Shown here: positions 1 to 12,740 of the stretch, one piece after another
How the letters are laid out: every line of letters starts with the position of its first letter
Numbering within the stretch: position 1 is the first letter of the stretch
Source of the DNA: Sphagnum magellanicum
Taxonomy: Eukaryota > Streptophyta > Sphagnopsida > Sphagnales > Sphagnaceae
Direction of reading: 5' to 3'
Assembly (NCBI GenBank): GCA_021904315.1
Contig: CM038912.1
Span: forward strand, 11,929,061 to 11,993,060
DNA: 64,000 nt
Notes under the pieces: model-generated
Seen by the model: only the letters and a program-made list of their open reading frames with translations
Databases searched by the model: none
What the model was told of the DNA's origin: nothing
Position numbers and translations under genes: made by a program

Positions 1-2060
1 TTTTTTTTTGACAAGGGTACTTATATAACTGTATTTGTAAGGGGTTCCATCATCCAAATGTAGCAACACTAATATTGGCGGTTCTATTCCAGATAAATAT
101 TGCATTTTCAGAACACAGATCTTTTCCTATAAGAGTGATCAGATAGATGATCAGAATGTGATTTTGGCCCCTTCAACAAGATTCAACAGTTGGGTCTGAA
201 GTCTAGACACAGCCAGAAAAACATTTTTTTATTTCTTCAAATTCTGCAATCCCAAAGTAGTGGTGTCATGAAATCTTAGATCTGCGGATCAAATCTCAAA
301 CCAGGCACAGATAGCCACAGACTCAGCAAGTGACCTTCAGATGCACCACCACCTACCATACCCATAGTTGAAAATCTTTGGAATTCTTAAGAGATGATAC
401 TAGGCTAGGTGGTGAAGAAGTATTTGGGTTTTTTGTTGCACAAAGATTTAAAAGAGAGGTTCTGAACTCATCATCTTCAAGGCTTGGCAGGCTTGATGAG
501 GGCACCAGATCATGTGCAAAGGATTTTATGGATAAATTTATTATTAGCCCCCTAAACATCATCAGGGCATGCATATTTTGGTTTCGCTTTTCAGTGCATT
601 TCTGAATTTTGTGAGACATTTTTACATTGTCAACCCTAACCCCAAAAAAATTGTCAGGACAATGCGAATTTCCATTGCAAAGCCGCCCATATTGGGCCAG
701 AAGAAATGTATGTCTGACATTTCTGGGTTCATAACAATGAAACTGTTTAAAGTGAAATCTAAGGCCCACTTTAGATGGTGTCCAAGGTCCAAATTCCTAG
801 GAACCAATTTGGACTCATTTGAGGCAAATTGAATCCTTGAGTTGGATCCTGCCTTGGGCCCTAGCAAGCTTTTGCATATGGGGTTCTTCACATGATGAGC
901 TCTCTACTGTTGTTTTGTCTGCAGCAATTGATTTTCACTCCAAAATGGTGCCATGTAGGTTTGGACTCCATTAGCCACTTTTTGGGTTTGGGTTTGGGTT
1001 TAGACCCTTGTCTAAAAAGCTGTGGGTCCATTGCTGGCTCTCATCCAATAGGATTGCTCTATTTCATTGGACTGGGGACCTTGCTACCCTTGTCTAAAGT
1101 GGCCTTAAGACTTGAGCTGGAGCTCACAAGGCCATCAATTTTTGGTGGGATATTCCAGGACCAAACTTTTTGGTGGGTTCTAGTAGTTTCAACTCCTGTC
1201 AAATGTCTGTCCACAAATGTCTGTCCACTATTTAGCCGCCATTTACTGATCTGGAGTTAGGCGTTGGCCAAATTAGGGGTTTTCGTGCCCAGATCTCGTC
1301 CCCAGATCGGCCCACTTTATGGATAATTCTGATGAATCAAGGTGTGAAATTTGACACCACAATACTTATACCATTTCGGCAACAAACTGCCCAATAATTG
1401 AATAAATTTGAAATCTTAATTTTGGAACTTGGTATTTTTAATTCTGAAAATTTTGACAGGTAACAGTTATACAAAATGATAAACAAAACATTATGAATGT
1501 TATGGAACAGTCTAGTGCATCTAGACCGCCTCAATTCTAAGTTGCTGTCGTGGAAGGTGTGCGGTGCAAAACTTGAGAAAGTTGAGCTTTTCAGTTTATT
1601 AAAATTTCAACACAAAAAATAATAAATTATTTTTCAAAAGTTTGACGAAAAGAAAAGAAATTGAATTTATTGCCAAAATGGTAAAGGTACTACGGTGTAG
1701 TTGGGATGCTAAACAATCTAGAAGGGAATGGTGAAGAAGATGTGGCCTTCATTTCCTTATAACAAACAGAGAGGGTTGAGCCCATTTGTATTGGAGAATG
1801 CATTCATCCATCCAGTGGTGGAAGCTCACATCAGTTTTGGTAACAAGACTGGAAGAAGAGGTAATGGCTATCAATTTTTCATTGTCACCTTGTTAAGGAC
1901 TTTATAATCCACACACATTCTCAATGTCTCATCCTTTTAGTGAACAACGAAGATGAGTGTCACATATGATGACTTGTTATGTTTCAAGTAACTTTTTACC
2001 AAAAAAATTTCAAATTAAACTTTAAATTCCTTCAACTCCTCATATATATATATAAAGAAA
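1..2060. other. Unassigned AT-rich intergenic sequence
   Basis: No gene is recognised here. Several open stretches of 60-140 codons exist on both strands (for example 353-769 minus and 892-1260 plus), but they overlap one another, have no recognisable domain, and look like chance frames. A short TTTGGG run sits near 980-1003. The interval around 1700-1910 is slightly more GC-rich and may be an old repeat fragment, but no family can be named. Confidence 0.5.
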
Positions 2061-2067
2061 AATTATA

Positions 2068-2277
2068 TTGGCTGACAACAGACAGTGTGGATGGGCTTTT
2101 AGTACTTGCATTTTACCACCACATTTTGAGGCAGTGGCAGAGAAAGGATTGAAATTCATCCCAAAAAATCATGACAAACCCATATGTGCCACAGGAGCCC
2201 CAAGATTTTGTAGGCATTTTTCACAGTGTGTCAGTCAGAGTGACAACTTTCAATGCACATGTTTGAGACCCGCATAA
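2068..2277 (+). other. Unrecognised short open frame (about 69 codons)
   Basis: An open frame with several cysteines and a somewhat protein-like composition. No domain, signal peptide or membrane segment is recognised, no promoter or partner gene is visible, and the flanks are low-complexity AT-rich DNA. It may be an exon relic or a chance frame. It is listed only because it is the most protein-like short frame in the first 3 kb. Confidence 0.15.
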
Positions 2278-2439
2278 GCACACGAGGTTATACGAAATTG
2301 AGGTACTACTCTGTTATCATCAACTAATTCATGTCAGAACTCTTGATAGGCTCCATACACAGATTTTATTTTATTTTGTAATGACAAACTAACCAAAACA
2401 TGCATAAAGCACTCCAAGAAATTCTGGACGCCACCTTGG

Positions 2440-3420
2440 GTCTGTAAATATCCCTCCTAACCCTAAAAGAAAAATTTATAAAATTTTATTTAAAAAATTT
2501 ATAAAATTTTATTAAAAAAATTTTTTAAAAAGAAAAAAAAAAAGCCCTAGGAGTGGGATGGATCTCACACCTACTCACACCCCACCCCCCCAAATAGCAA
2601 AGGAAGAAATATGTTGAACAACATGCCCTCCCATTACACTACACAAAATGGTGTAGGTCTTTTTTTATTCACAATAAACATGGGCTTTACCTGGAAAACT
2701 TTTTTTATCATGAAACTACTTTTATGGAGACGTCCAACCATGGCTTTTTACATTATTCTCAAAAGTGACAAACAAATAAAATATACCCTTGTTGGTGCTT
2801 CTCCCTATTTTTATTCCCCAACTTTTCAAAAGAATGGAAGGGCCCTTTTATTCCCTCCTACCTGCACTGGGGGGGGGGGGGGGTAGGAGGACAACTACAT
2901 TAATGGAAAAAAGTATGATGTTGGAAATGAACCTCTGAAATGCAATGATACATTCATCAGACCCAGGGTTTCATTTAAGGATTTTGTGATGTAGCCAAAG
3001 TGGCAATCGTTCACAAAATAATTTAGCCAAATTTGGTTACACATTAGATATGGAAGTAGGGTGAAAAGAAAATCCTTCTATATTCTTGGCTATTTACTGG
3101 AACTTATCATAAAAATCTGGCAATTTGAAAAAAATTCCCCAAACCCACCACCCTCATTTTCCCGTTTTGAGGCCTTCCAGTTGGATGAGGCCCCCGGTCC
3201 CACCTGGGGTGGGTTTTTTTTGTTTTTTGGGGGGTTCCCTGCCCTTTAGGCTTGCCTGCCCATATGTGACCTAGATACCTACCCACCTGTGACCCCTCTG
3301 ACCTAATTCCTCCTACCCACCTACCGAACCACCTCCTATCCACTTACCTACCAATTGACCCACCTCATACCCTAAACCAGGCAACCTTCCTCCCTCTTAC
3401 TCTCACACACCCTGATTTGC
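2440..3420. repeat. Low-complexity stretch: A/T runs, G run, CCTACC-type repeats
   Basis: This interval holds AT homopolymer tracts near 2465-2545, an uninterrupted G run of about 15 near 2869-2883, and a degenerate ACCT/CCTACC-rich stretch at about 3245-3370. The last resembles the AGGT/ACCT blocks found near one end of the CACTA-like elements elsewhere in the window (18.6, 24.2, 48.1 and 51 kb). No coding region is supported. Confidence 0.5.
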
Positions 3421-3522
3421 TGAGGTTGTCCACCATCTCTTGAGATGCAACACCATTGCATCATTCACGAAGCTCACACATCACGCCATCGTCAAACTTA
3501 CACATCATGAAATTGTCATCAA

Positions 3523-3575
3523 GTACATAGCTTTTTCTCTTTTTTCTTTGTAAAGACAAAAGAAAAGCTATGTAC
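3523..3575. repeat. Inverted repeat / hairpin
   Basis: GTACATAGCTTTT at 3523 is mirrored by AAAAGCTATGTAC ending at 3575. The stem is about 15 bp with one bulged T, around a T-rich loop of about 22 bases. No pri-miRNA-like flank or terminator role can be argued. It may be the core of a small, decayed palindromic MITE. Confidence 0.5.
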
Positions 3576-3579
3576 ACAT

Positions 3580-6500
3580 TGCCACCAAGTATGAAGATTC
3601 TTTTTTGGGCTCACACCATGACAAAGTTGGTTGCATTTGTGAAGGCAATTCAAGAGGAAGTTCATATGGGTGAGGAAACAAACATTAATTAATGTTTAAT
3701 GTTTAATTATTGCAAACAAAGATTACCAAGTGCTAGGAGATATTGCCAAAGGTATTTTTTGGAGTTCAATTTAAAGATATTTTATTACTTGAACCATTGT
3801 TACTCAACTTGTCTTGCTTCACCCTGGGCCTCCCCCTCCATGTGAAAGGAGGGTGGGGTTTTGTTTTGCTCATTTTTTTTATTGCAATATTCAAATAGTG
3901 GTGGCAAATATTTCATAAATGCAATAGCTTCATAATATCATGATTTAATGTCATGTTCATAATGCAATACCCTCATATTTTAAGGTTTGGTGTATGTTCA
4001 TGTTCAATTTTGTAGGTGTTATTGTGGGCAATGGTCAAGTTGAGAACAAGTTGTGTTTGAAACATTCATATTTAAAACCTCGCCTAATGTAAGGCTTAAC
4101 TTTTAATTTCAACCCACCTTCTTTTCCACATGAAAGGAGGGTGAGGTTTTTTGTCATTTTTAAAGCGTAAAATACCTATAACTATTATATCATAGGGATA
4201 CTAGGGATTTTAAATGTTTTTTTGTGTTTTATTTCCTATTTTTCTAGAGCAAACTACAAGTGTGGAGGTTGTCTTTGAAAAAATCTTGTGAAGAGTCCTT
4301 AAAAGATGTTGTAGGTGATTACACACTTGTGTGCCCATCATTCACCAAAGCAAAAGAGAACATTGATTGGGAGGTTATAGGGAGCAAATCACTATGGAAG
4401 TGAATAAATCCAAGTGCCCCTCAACTTGAAAAAAGGGCATGATAAAACAAAACCATGTCATAATGAATGTTCATATCTTGAGCCATGCATACATGACGAA
4501 AAGGCACAATGAATAAAAGGCAATTGATCATGCAAAAAAAGAAAGATACTACCAAGTTTGACCACTTTTAGTTAGAAGCATGACATTTACCAAAACTATA
4601 ATTTAAACCTACATTGGTAAGATTTGCTTGTCCTTTGATGTGTAAAATCCTTGGCATTCCTACATGGGCTTGGGATTTTTTTTTTATTATAGTTTTCTTT
4701 AAGATTGATAAGGATGATGACCTACTATTTTGATTATTTAAAAAAATGTTTACTTACATGGAGCAAATTGCGTCACTAGTAAAAAAGAGTTCATGATGAC
4801 ATAAACAATTTTGCTTCACATTGATGGGGCATTGACTTTTAATGCATTACCATGCAATAAAGGCAACTCAATTTAAAACTGGCTACCATGTGACACATGA
4901 CATTAGTGACCATGATAGTAGCTTAGAGGAAAAGTGGCATGTACCATCATTTTCAAATAATGATGGATTAATTTTGGGATTTTTGCATTCCCATACATTT
5001 TTTATATTACTTCACAAAATTATAAGCTTTTTTAAGTGTTCAGTGTATCTTAACATTCATCCACACATAAGAAAAACATTATGTGGGTATATCAAATGAA
5101 TGTAATGTAATTATTTCATCACCATTTATAGGTCAAAACAAATTATTTGGCAACACTTACACATTTTTGCAAAAGATTCCTTTAAATTTTATGTAATTTT
5201 TTTTGGCAAAAGTGTTATAGTCCTTAGAATAAAATAAATACATTGGCTCATTTGAACTTTTTTCGATTCCTAAACATGAACATGGCCATGAAGTGATCAC
5301 AACTAAGATAACTAAAGAACATTGAAGCCCTTTGTACTTCATATCAAACAAAATACATAACACATTGTGAAAGCAAACACACAAAAATAATAATAGGAAC
5401 CACAACAAGTGTAACCAATACTGCAATTTTTATGTGTTAGTGTCAAAAATAATATTAATATTATATGTATATAATGCACATTTAGATAAAAATATTTTGA
5501 GTATAATATGAGGACATTTGGAATAATTTGGAATGAAATAATAAATATAAAATACTTGAAAACATTTCTATCGGACTACAATCAAGACTTTTTTTTCCCT
5601 CAATTTTTGAATGATTTCAAATGCATTTAAGATGACATAATCATGAACAATAATTATCCACGCCTTTCAATAATAATATAATGTGACACTTTTTTGTGTC
5701 ATGAATATTTTTGGTCATTGTAGAAATCATGGATTCTTAATCCCCTTTAGTAACAATTTTAATTTGCCACATGTTCTTGAAAAACAAACCCGCTACTTTT
5801 TATGTAGTCACCTTAAATGGTAGGCGTGGTTCTTTTTATTTTATCTACATTGATGCATGAAATATTTTTTGAAATAAAAAAGGAAAATTAAAGACTTCAT
5901 AACTTCATTGGCCATGTAATTATATAAAAAGTTTTGATTTGAATCAAAATCTTTGCAATGTAATGGTGGAATTAGATTTACATGTTGAAAGTATCCTCTT
6001 TTTAATTGTATGCTCAAGATTCCCATAAGGAATTCACATTATTAAGCATTCCACGTCACATAGTTCAACTATGGACTCTTTTGTTTTTTTGTATATATGT
6101 TTTGTTTGGAATGACAAATGAACTTATTGAGTTGAAATAAACATAAGGATGGTTTAAATTTTAATTTGGTGCACAATATGATGTCCTTCATGTTCTTTAA
6201 AACTAGGTTTTAATATTGGTTGTGCATAAATCCTAATATGATATCAATAAAACAAATATAATTATGCCAAATTGCACCAAATTTGAACCACAAACAACTT
6301 TTTTTATTAGATTTCAAATGCCATAAAATTACAACATTCTTTTTTAAATATGTTTAAACTTTGGAAGTAAATTGTAAGGTCACAAATTCAACAACTAGTA
6401 TCCCATTTCAAGGAAGTGCCATCAATTTTTTTAAAAACAAAAATATATATAAAAACATCTAGGAAGGGAGTGCCCATGGGAAGGTAATCCTACATTCAAA

Positions 6501-8432
6501 CAAGAAATTTATGAACACATTTGAAAAATGCATTTCCTTGAAAAAATCAAAACTGAAAATGGAAGGATTGGACAATACCATATTCATAGAAAATACATCA
6601 CTTACATATTACCATCTAGTAGTTGCTTTCTATTATAATTACCATCATATTGTAATTATTATCTAATGACTAATTTTTAGCAAGCATTTTAAGAAGTGAA
6701 AGATGAACAAAAAACTTAACTAAATCAAAAGCTATGATAATATATATCAAACTAATATCAACTACTTTCAATGCATCCAAAAAGTCAACGTAAAACCAAA
6801 CAACAAGAAAAGATATGACATAACCTTCCATATACAATACCATTACTTCTTCACACAAGTATAATTGCCCTCCTCCTTTAGTCTCTCATGTCGGTCCTCT
6901 AAACCTCACAAGGTTGATACATGAGAAAATAATGAAAGGAGATGAGAAAAAAATGAATATGAAAAGGATCAAAGAATAGAAGAAGGAACTCATAAAGTCC
7001 CACCCTACAAGCCATAAACACCTCATCCCCTCTTACATTTTCAGCCTTCATCCAAATCTCCATTGCATCTTCTAATTAATTGGCAAATGTATGTTAATCA
7101 CCTTATCTTTAAGGATTAACTACTTAAGTAACTTGATTCCTTAATAACCAAGGAACCATATATAAACACCTACCACTAGTAATTATATAATCACTAAGAT
7201 GCCCATGAAACTTACCCTCTAATTTGAGTTTTAATTGAAATTTTATTCTAGAATTAACTTTTGATCTAATTTTACTATACTATCGTAATTACCATTAGTT
7301 AACGTAAACTCCAACAATTTTTAAATTATCATTAATACTAATTAAACATTATATATTTTTTATAACACATATGGAACATCTAAATGTAAATTAATGCTAA
7401 ATGTACATTAAAATATTTTCAAGTGCACTAAAATTATGTTGCACACATTAGACAACAATGTAATTATTTATTTGTATTTTGAAAACTACAAGGTTTTAAG
7501 TCCAAATTCCTATGGGGGTATTTTAAACATGATTATGGGTATAAAGGGTGGCTACAAGTTAGGGTAGTTTAATTTGGGTAGATACAACATTTTACAAAGT
7601 CCATCATCATAAGATGATGCAAAGCTTGTTCATAAGTTCATACTTCATTTGTTAACACATTTATATATGTGTGTCAAATGTATTTTTAATAAAAAATAAT
7701 CCATGCACAAAACATATGAACTTGGGAATGTATGAACTTCATAAGAATTCCATTACTAAAGCGTTGGATGTTAAATTTGTGATGATATTTTAACATTAAA
7801 ATTTAAAAAATCTCAAAAAACCCAATGTTAAACAAGGATTCTGTGAACAAAGTTTAAATGAACAAGAGCCCAACTAAACAACTCTTTGATTCAAATTAAT
7901 TCAACAAGAAATGATTAAGATAGGGACTTTTGAAATAATGTCCAAATCTAGTCATTCAAAAGTCCATGACTATTTTATAATTCATGTTTCTATAGTTTTT
8001 AAAAAATCCGTGTTTTTTTTTAACATGTACCACATACTAAGTCCTTATAAAACATTTTGAAATGAAATGATATCAAAATGTGCATTTTGAATCTTCATGA
8101 AAATTGAAAACTGTAATCCATGATTCAATTTCAAATTTTCATAATTATATGTTTGCTATATATTTATTGAATTTTATCATTATGTACATATTCTTATTCA
8201 AGTTGATAGTTTTAAATATTTTACCACGTTAATGATTTTACCATGCATATGTGGTTGTGTATGATACATTTTGTAGAAAGTCCAATGGACATAGAAAATG
8301 AACCACCTTAACTTAACTACCTTAGAAATGGATTGAGCATTGATGAATACATTTTAAACCTATCAATAGCCTTTGGTATGATGAAACACAAATTATTTGA
8401 CAATGGGACAAGTAAGGTTTTTGTTACTACCT
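3580..8432. other. Long AT-rich intergenic sequence without recognised genes
   Basis: Nearly 5 kb of AT-rich sequence. A segment with CATGTGAAAGGAGGGTG recurs near 3838 and, with one change, near 4126, so a local duplication of about 290 bp is likely. Open frames of 60-90 codons (4842-5099, 5157-5426 minus, 5841-6026 minus, 6670-6858 minus) show no domain I can name. The minus frame at 5841-6026 has a faint DUF247-like look (PPL followed by F-N-x-M-A) but is too short and isolated to call. Confidence 0.4.
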
Positions 8433-8624
8433 TAGTACCTTGGCCAATTAGACATTAATTATATTATTTTCAGAAATGCTGAAATTTTCAAATTTTATTT
8501 CTTCCAAATCAAAAAATAATTTGAAGGAAAATAGTGAATATTTAAAAATATTCCATTTGTTGAAATGAATGTTTCCAAATTGATAATTATTTGATGGACA
8601 TGTCTTGAAATGGCCAAGGTACTA
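8433..8624. mobile_element. MITE copy 1, TAGTACCTTGGCCA terminal inverted repeats
   Basis: This 192-bp non-coding unit begins TAGTACCTTGGCCA and ends with the exact inverse TGGCCAAGGTACTA. Its interior is AT-rich and partly palindromic. A second copy of the same length and order lies at 26207-26395. If the outermost TA is the target duplication, the repeat proper starts GTACCTTGGCC, which would fit a TA-inserting (mariner-like) source, but the superfamily is inference. It has no coding capacity, so it must have been moved by a transposase encoded elsewhere. Confidence 0.85.
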
Positions 8625-8639
8625 TGGTATTTGTATTGT

Positions 8640-9923
8640 AGCCCATGTGAGCCTTCTTGTGACATCAACTTGGAGTTGTAATGTTGTTTTTTATAACATC
8701 TTAATAACACATGCTATAATGGACTTTTATGGATGTCACAATTGTAGTTAATTTTTTTTAGTAGCACGAGTATTATTGGATTAAGAATATATTGCAATAA
8801 AAAGATGGAAGGAACATAAATTTTAATCTAAATTCTTCAATATTTAATATAATTTACAACAAAATCATCAATATTAAATCAAAAATGAATTTTCAAATAA
8901 GGCCTTTTACCATTGTCCACAAAATAAGTGTTAAGGACATATTGTTCATAATGAAATTAGAGATAATATTCAAAACTTTGGGACATGACATTTTGAAGGT
9001 TTTCAATATATGTAAATATATGATTTTTTTCATTTGATGGATTTGAAAATTGCAGTAATTTATTCAAAATCCATCTACATATCTAAATTGATGATATTTC
9101 ACATTTGTTGAAAGGTTAATCTAAACTCGTAGATGGAAAAAACTAGTTTTGGAAAAGCTAAACAAATTTTTTAGACATGTTGACTATGTCTTCCACATAA
9201 GCAAAATAGGGTTAAGGACCAAGGCAATGAAGGTGTAGATTTTTGTTCCACTTTTCATAACTTCGAACTCATGTTCAATTTGCAATGTTGTTTCAACTCC
9301 CCCACTTCACTTGCTTCAATCACAACACTTGTGGCACCATATTTTATTGTGCATCAATATAGTTACCAATCTACCACCTTGTTTTAATAGATTCATGCCA
9401 ATCATGTTCATTTTCACATGTATCATTTGTTGTATGTTCTACACATGTGATGTTGTAATCAATGCAAAAATACATGTCCTTGAATTTTTTTAAAACTCTT
9501 TTCCATTTGTCAATTCTTAGATGAACATAATCACAAATTTCATAGGCCATAATTTCATAATAATTATTGCGTGGATTTTATTTTTTTATAGGTTTGTATT
9601 ATTTAAACACAAATGTTGTGTGTGTAAAACATGTATGGGACACATGTATAAAACACATATAAATAGGATGAATTCTTTTACTGTGGATAAAAAAATTTCA
9701 TTCTACTTATATGTGTTTCATATGTATCATAAATGCATGACATTTATATCTGAAAAATACAAACCTATGAAAAAATAGATTTCACACAACTACTATTGTT
9801 AAATCATGCTCCAAAAAGTTTATGATCATGGTAAGAACATTATTTAGTTTGTTTAATAATCTTCCAACCGGTTGCTAAAATATATTGTGCAATAAATTGT
9901 GAACAAACAATTTGATTTTCAAT
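8640..9923. other. AT-rich intergenic sequence, no recognised gene
   Basis: Open frames of 60-85 codons at 9311-9493 and 9521-9778 are rich in Ile, Phe, Tyr and His, as expected from AT-rich chance translation, and carry no domain I recognise. The interval ends at the left target duplication of the gypsy copy that starts at 9929. Confidence 0.4.
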
Positions 9924-9928
9924 ACTTT

Positions 9929-10732
9929 TGTAACACGAAATTAAGTCACCACACATGTGTGAACACTTCCTGATCTTGGAAGTTAAGTCTGCGTTATTTG
10001 CCGTTTCTTTTGTGGCGGCTACCTTTCCATTACTACTGCATGAGAGTGCATGGGAAATCTGTCTGGGTGTGTGTGAGATGTTGTACAGGAAGGAAGGAAT
10101 GGCGGCTACTACTAAATGAGCATGGAGGCGGATTGCGCGTGATAGAGGAGGCGCCAAATTATGGTGAGGAATGGAGCGGCAATTATGAGTTGAAGCGGTT
10201 TGGAGGTGCGAAAAAGGAGGAGCGATGGAAGGGGGTTCTCATTTTGAGTGGTCGGCAGAATAACCAGTAGAGAAAATTAGAGCAATTTTTGGAGGGAAGG
10301 CAAGGCAGATCGGGGTAGAGAAGTGCAGAATACACAGATAGGGGAGGGAAGATTTTTGAGCTCAGGCTAGTTGTTGAATTTTTCTGCTGCGCCAACGATT
10401 AGATGGGCAGATGTGAACTGCTTACGAGAGTAGTTGAGAAAGGTTGTAGTCGAGGACTTTGCTTTCGATGAACGCACTAGAGTCAAAATGCTTGTACTCT
10501 CTGGACTTTGTATGAATGAAGATGCAAGCTCATGTTCGATGATCATAATCTGTTGGTTTTGTAAACATAAATGGCATTTGTGTGGAGGTCCGCGAGTGTA
10601 GGCAGGAGAGTGTTGGATGTGTTCGGGAAGAGATCAGAAGTTTGTTGCTTGTTGTCAGAATAGTTGAAAACACGATTAGGCAGAGGCATATCCGATCGGT
10701 AGGTTGATTGTCTGGTTATGCACCCTTTTTTT
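9929..10732 (+). repeat. 5' LTR of gypsy copy 1
   Basis: It begins TGTAACACG and runs to the T-rich tract just before the primer-binding site. It is collinear over its whole length with the repeat at 16421-17233 and with the 5' LTR at 32169. Where the 3' LTR reads GGTTACA at its end, this copy reads GGTATCA and continues straight into the primer-binding site, so the exact LTR edge is uncertain by about 8 bases. Confidence 0.9.
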
Positions 10733-10744
10733 TGGTATCAGAGC
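10733..10744 (+). promoter_or_regulatory. Primer-binding site for initiator Met tRNA
   Basis: TGGTATCAGAGC is the usual plant complement to the 3' end of initiator methionine tRNA, which primes minus-strand synthesis. The same sequence, or a near match, follows the 5' LTR in the copies at 32966 and 58505, confirming element orientation and family. Confidence 0.9.
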
Positions 10745-10810
10745 TGGTTCCGATTTGATAGTTTCGATAGAACCTGTGGAGGTTTGGTGAATGATGATAA
10801 TTGAAGAATC

Positions 10811-11090
10811 ATGTCTACGCCTAGTACAGATGGGGTCGGAGTAGAAGAATTAACACAGGAAGTCCATGAACAACAATTAGTTAATAGGTTTGATTATCTG
10901 ACTACTCGAGGGGGACCACAGAGGGGAGCGATGGTCCTGCGTTTGCTGGGTTTTGGAGTAGTGACGCTTGTAGGTATAGATCCAGAGGAAGCTCGAGTCA
11001 GAGATATAGTAGTAGAAGTAGCACACAGTGGTTTCTATACGCGCGCTAAGGTTTGGTTAAAGGTGAGAGATGGAGCGAGGGGATGGGATT
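10811..11090 (+). other. Leader reading frame of gypsy copy 1 (pre-gag)
   Basis: An open stretch between the primer-binding site and gag, starting at an ATG just downstream of the LTR. Its predicted peptide is acidic at the N-terminus (GVEELTQEVHEQQL), followed by a hydrophobic patch (LLGFGVVTLVGI) and a VRDI/VEVAHSG segment. The same peptide is recognisable in the two other copies (33015-33323 and 58581-58910), so it was under coding constraint while the family was active. I recognise no domain. The leader region differs in length between copies. Confidence 0.6.
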
Positions 11091-11094
11091 GCAA

Positions 11095-11980
11095 GATGAC
11101 CAGTCCCTAGGTGATGGATGAATTGTTCTGGGGAAGAGACCATGAGGATGTCAATGACTGGGCGGAAAGGCTCACCATGGCGGCTGAGGTGCGCGATCTG
11201 AATGCAGACAAGCTCTTCAAGATTGCAAAGTTGAATCTGAGGGGTAGAGCCAAGGAGTGGTTCAATAGGTTGTAGCCGGCACCAGCCGATTGGACTAAAT
11301 TGAAGACTCTGATCATACAGAAATATGGAAATGTAGATGCTGATGACATCAAGATGAAGCTTGATGCCATCAAGCCAAAACCCAAGGAGAGGGTTCAAAA
11401 ATATTTCGGACGTCTTGATAGACTGTTTCAGAAGGGAAAGATACAAGACGCCGAACAGAAGAGAAGGTTTTTGGCCAGATTAAGGCCGAAAATTCGAAAG
11501 TTGTGTGTGGTAAGGACGTTTGCTGATATTGAAGAGCTGGTGAGTGCTGCCACTGAGCTCAAGAGTACTGGGTGAGCTTGGAAAAACTCCATTCGAACCA
11601 CTGAAGGAGGAGCAAGAAGAGGGAGTTGCAGAGACGATGATGGAGAAGCAGGTTACTGCTTTAAACAATACACTCATTAATTTTTTGAAAGGGAATGTGC
11701 CAAATCCTGTCGCATCATCCTCTCCCACCATGTTTGGAGGGTGCCAGATCTGTAAGGGAGGAGACCATATAGCCACTGTATGTCCGAGATTGAATGAACC
11801 ACGGCTGAAATGTGCCAAATGTGGAATGTCTCATAGGATAGAAAATTGTGGGATAAAGTGCTCCTTTTGTTTGGGTTTGGGACACTCAGAGGACAGGTGT
11901 TGGAAGAAGCCCAAAGATGGGAAGCCACATTCTGGAACAGCAAATTTCTTGGAAGTATTGCTGAATGACGAGGAAGCAAC
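11095..11980 (+). pseudogene. gag: gag region of gypsy copy 1 (fossil)
   Basis: Capsid-type gag: a retrotransposon-gag core with the FKIAKLNLRGRAKEWF motif and a V-Q-K-Y-F-x-R-L-D-R-L-F stretch, then three consecutive zinc knuckles at about 11742-11900 (CQIC, CAKC and CSFC starts, each with the downstream His and Cys). Three knuckles is more than the one or two most Ty3 elements carry. The protein would package element RNA in a cytoplasmic particle. The region belongs to a dead copy. Confidence 0.85.
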
Positions 11981-12299
11981 TTTGCAACAATTCAACAAGC
12001 TGTGTGGAAATGAGAATGTATTCTCATACACTCGGGTACCTAGGAGGAGAATGCTTGTCGAAGTGGCACCGGCAAGTGCTGGGCCATCTTCCAAGGCTAA
12101 AGGAGAAAACACAGGGATGAATCGGGAGAATTCTGTCAGGTCGAAAATTCTATCCCATTTCATCAAAGGAAAGGTTTCGATGACACCCATGGAAACAATG
12201 CTGATGATTCCAGGAGAATTAGAACACCTAGAAAACTTAGTAAAAGTGGCGAGAAAGAAGAAGGATGCAGAAGCTGTGAACAATCAGGTGTCTATGGTT

Positions 12300-12740
12300 T
12301 CAGCAGCTCCAACGCTTAGACGAATCTACATCAACAAAATGCATAGGAGTAAGACACTCCACTTGTCGGTGGAAGTGAATAACTATCTAGTGGAGGGACT
12401 TGCAGACACTGGAGCGTCAATGTTTGTCATGGCGGCTGCAGTAGTTCGGGAACTAGGACTAATGCATATGGTCTCTGGTTCCGAAACCTATAAGACCGCG
12501 TCAGGAGTAGTTACGCAGGCGTTTGGTCGGATTGATGAAGTACCGATCAAGGTCGGAGGTGTGCAATGCACCATGACTTTCATGGTGGTGGACACGAACA
12601 GCTATGACATGTTGCTTAGGCTCGATCTTCTGATCAAAATTGGAGCAGTTGTCGATGTGGAGCGGGGGTTGATCCAAGTGAGGCGCGGACTAGGTACCAG
12701 GGTAGAAGTATTACCATTGACCATGGTCAACATGCTGCAG
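12300..12740 (+). pseudogene. Aspartic protease region of gypsy copy 1 (fossil)
   Basis: The retropepsin motif DTGAS is at 12405-12419, preceded by a hydrophobic EVNNYLVEGL strand and followed about 65 residues later by a YDMLL segment, as expected for the flap and second half of a retroviral-type protease. It lies downstream of the zinc knuckles, in the usual gag-protease order. An acidic tail follows to about 13000. Confidence 0.85.

Noticed and set aside
979-1003. TTTGGG repeats as telomere-like DNA
   Set aside because: Only three or so units and not the plant telomere unit TTTAGGG.
3523-3575. Hairpin as a microRNA precursor
   Set aside because: The stem is only about 15 bp with a U-rich loop and no extended arms; too short for a plant miRNA precursor.
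5841-6026. Possible DUF247 gene relic
   Set aside because: Only a faint resemblance over about 25 residues and no supporting motifs up- or downstream.
10183-10395. Open frames inside the LTRs (for example 9840-10157, 10183-10395, 16311-16649)
   Set aside because: They are antisense or chance frames in repeated LTR DNA and repeat at the same place in each LTR.
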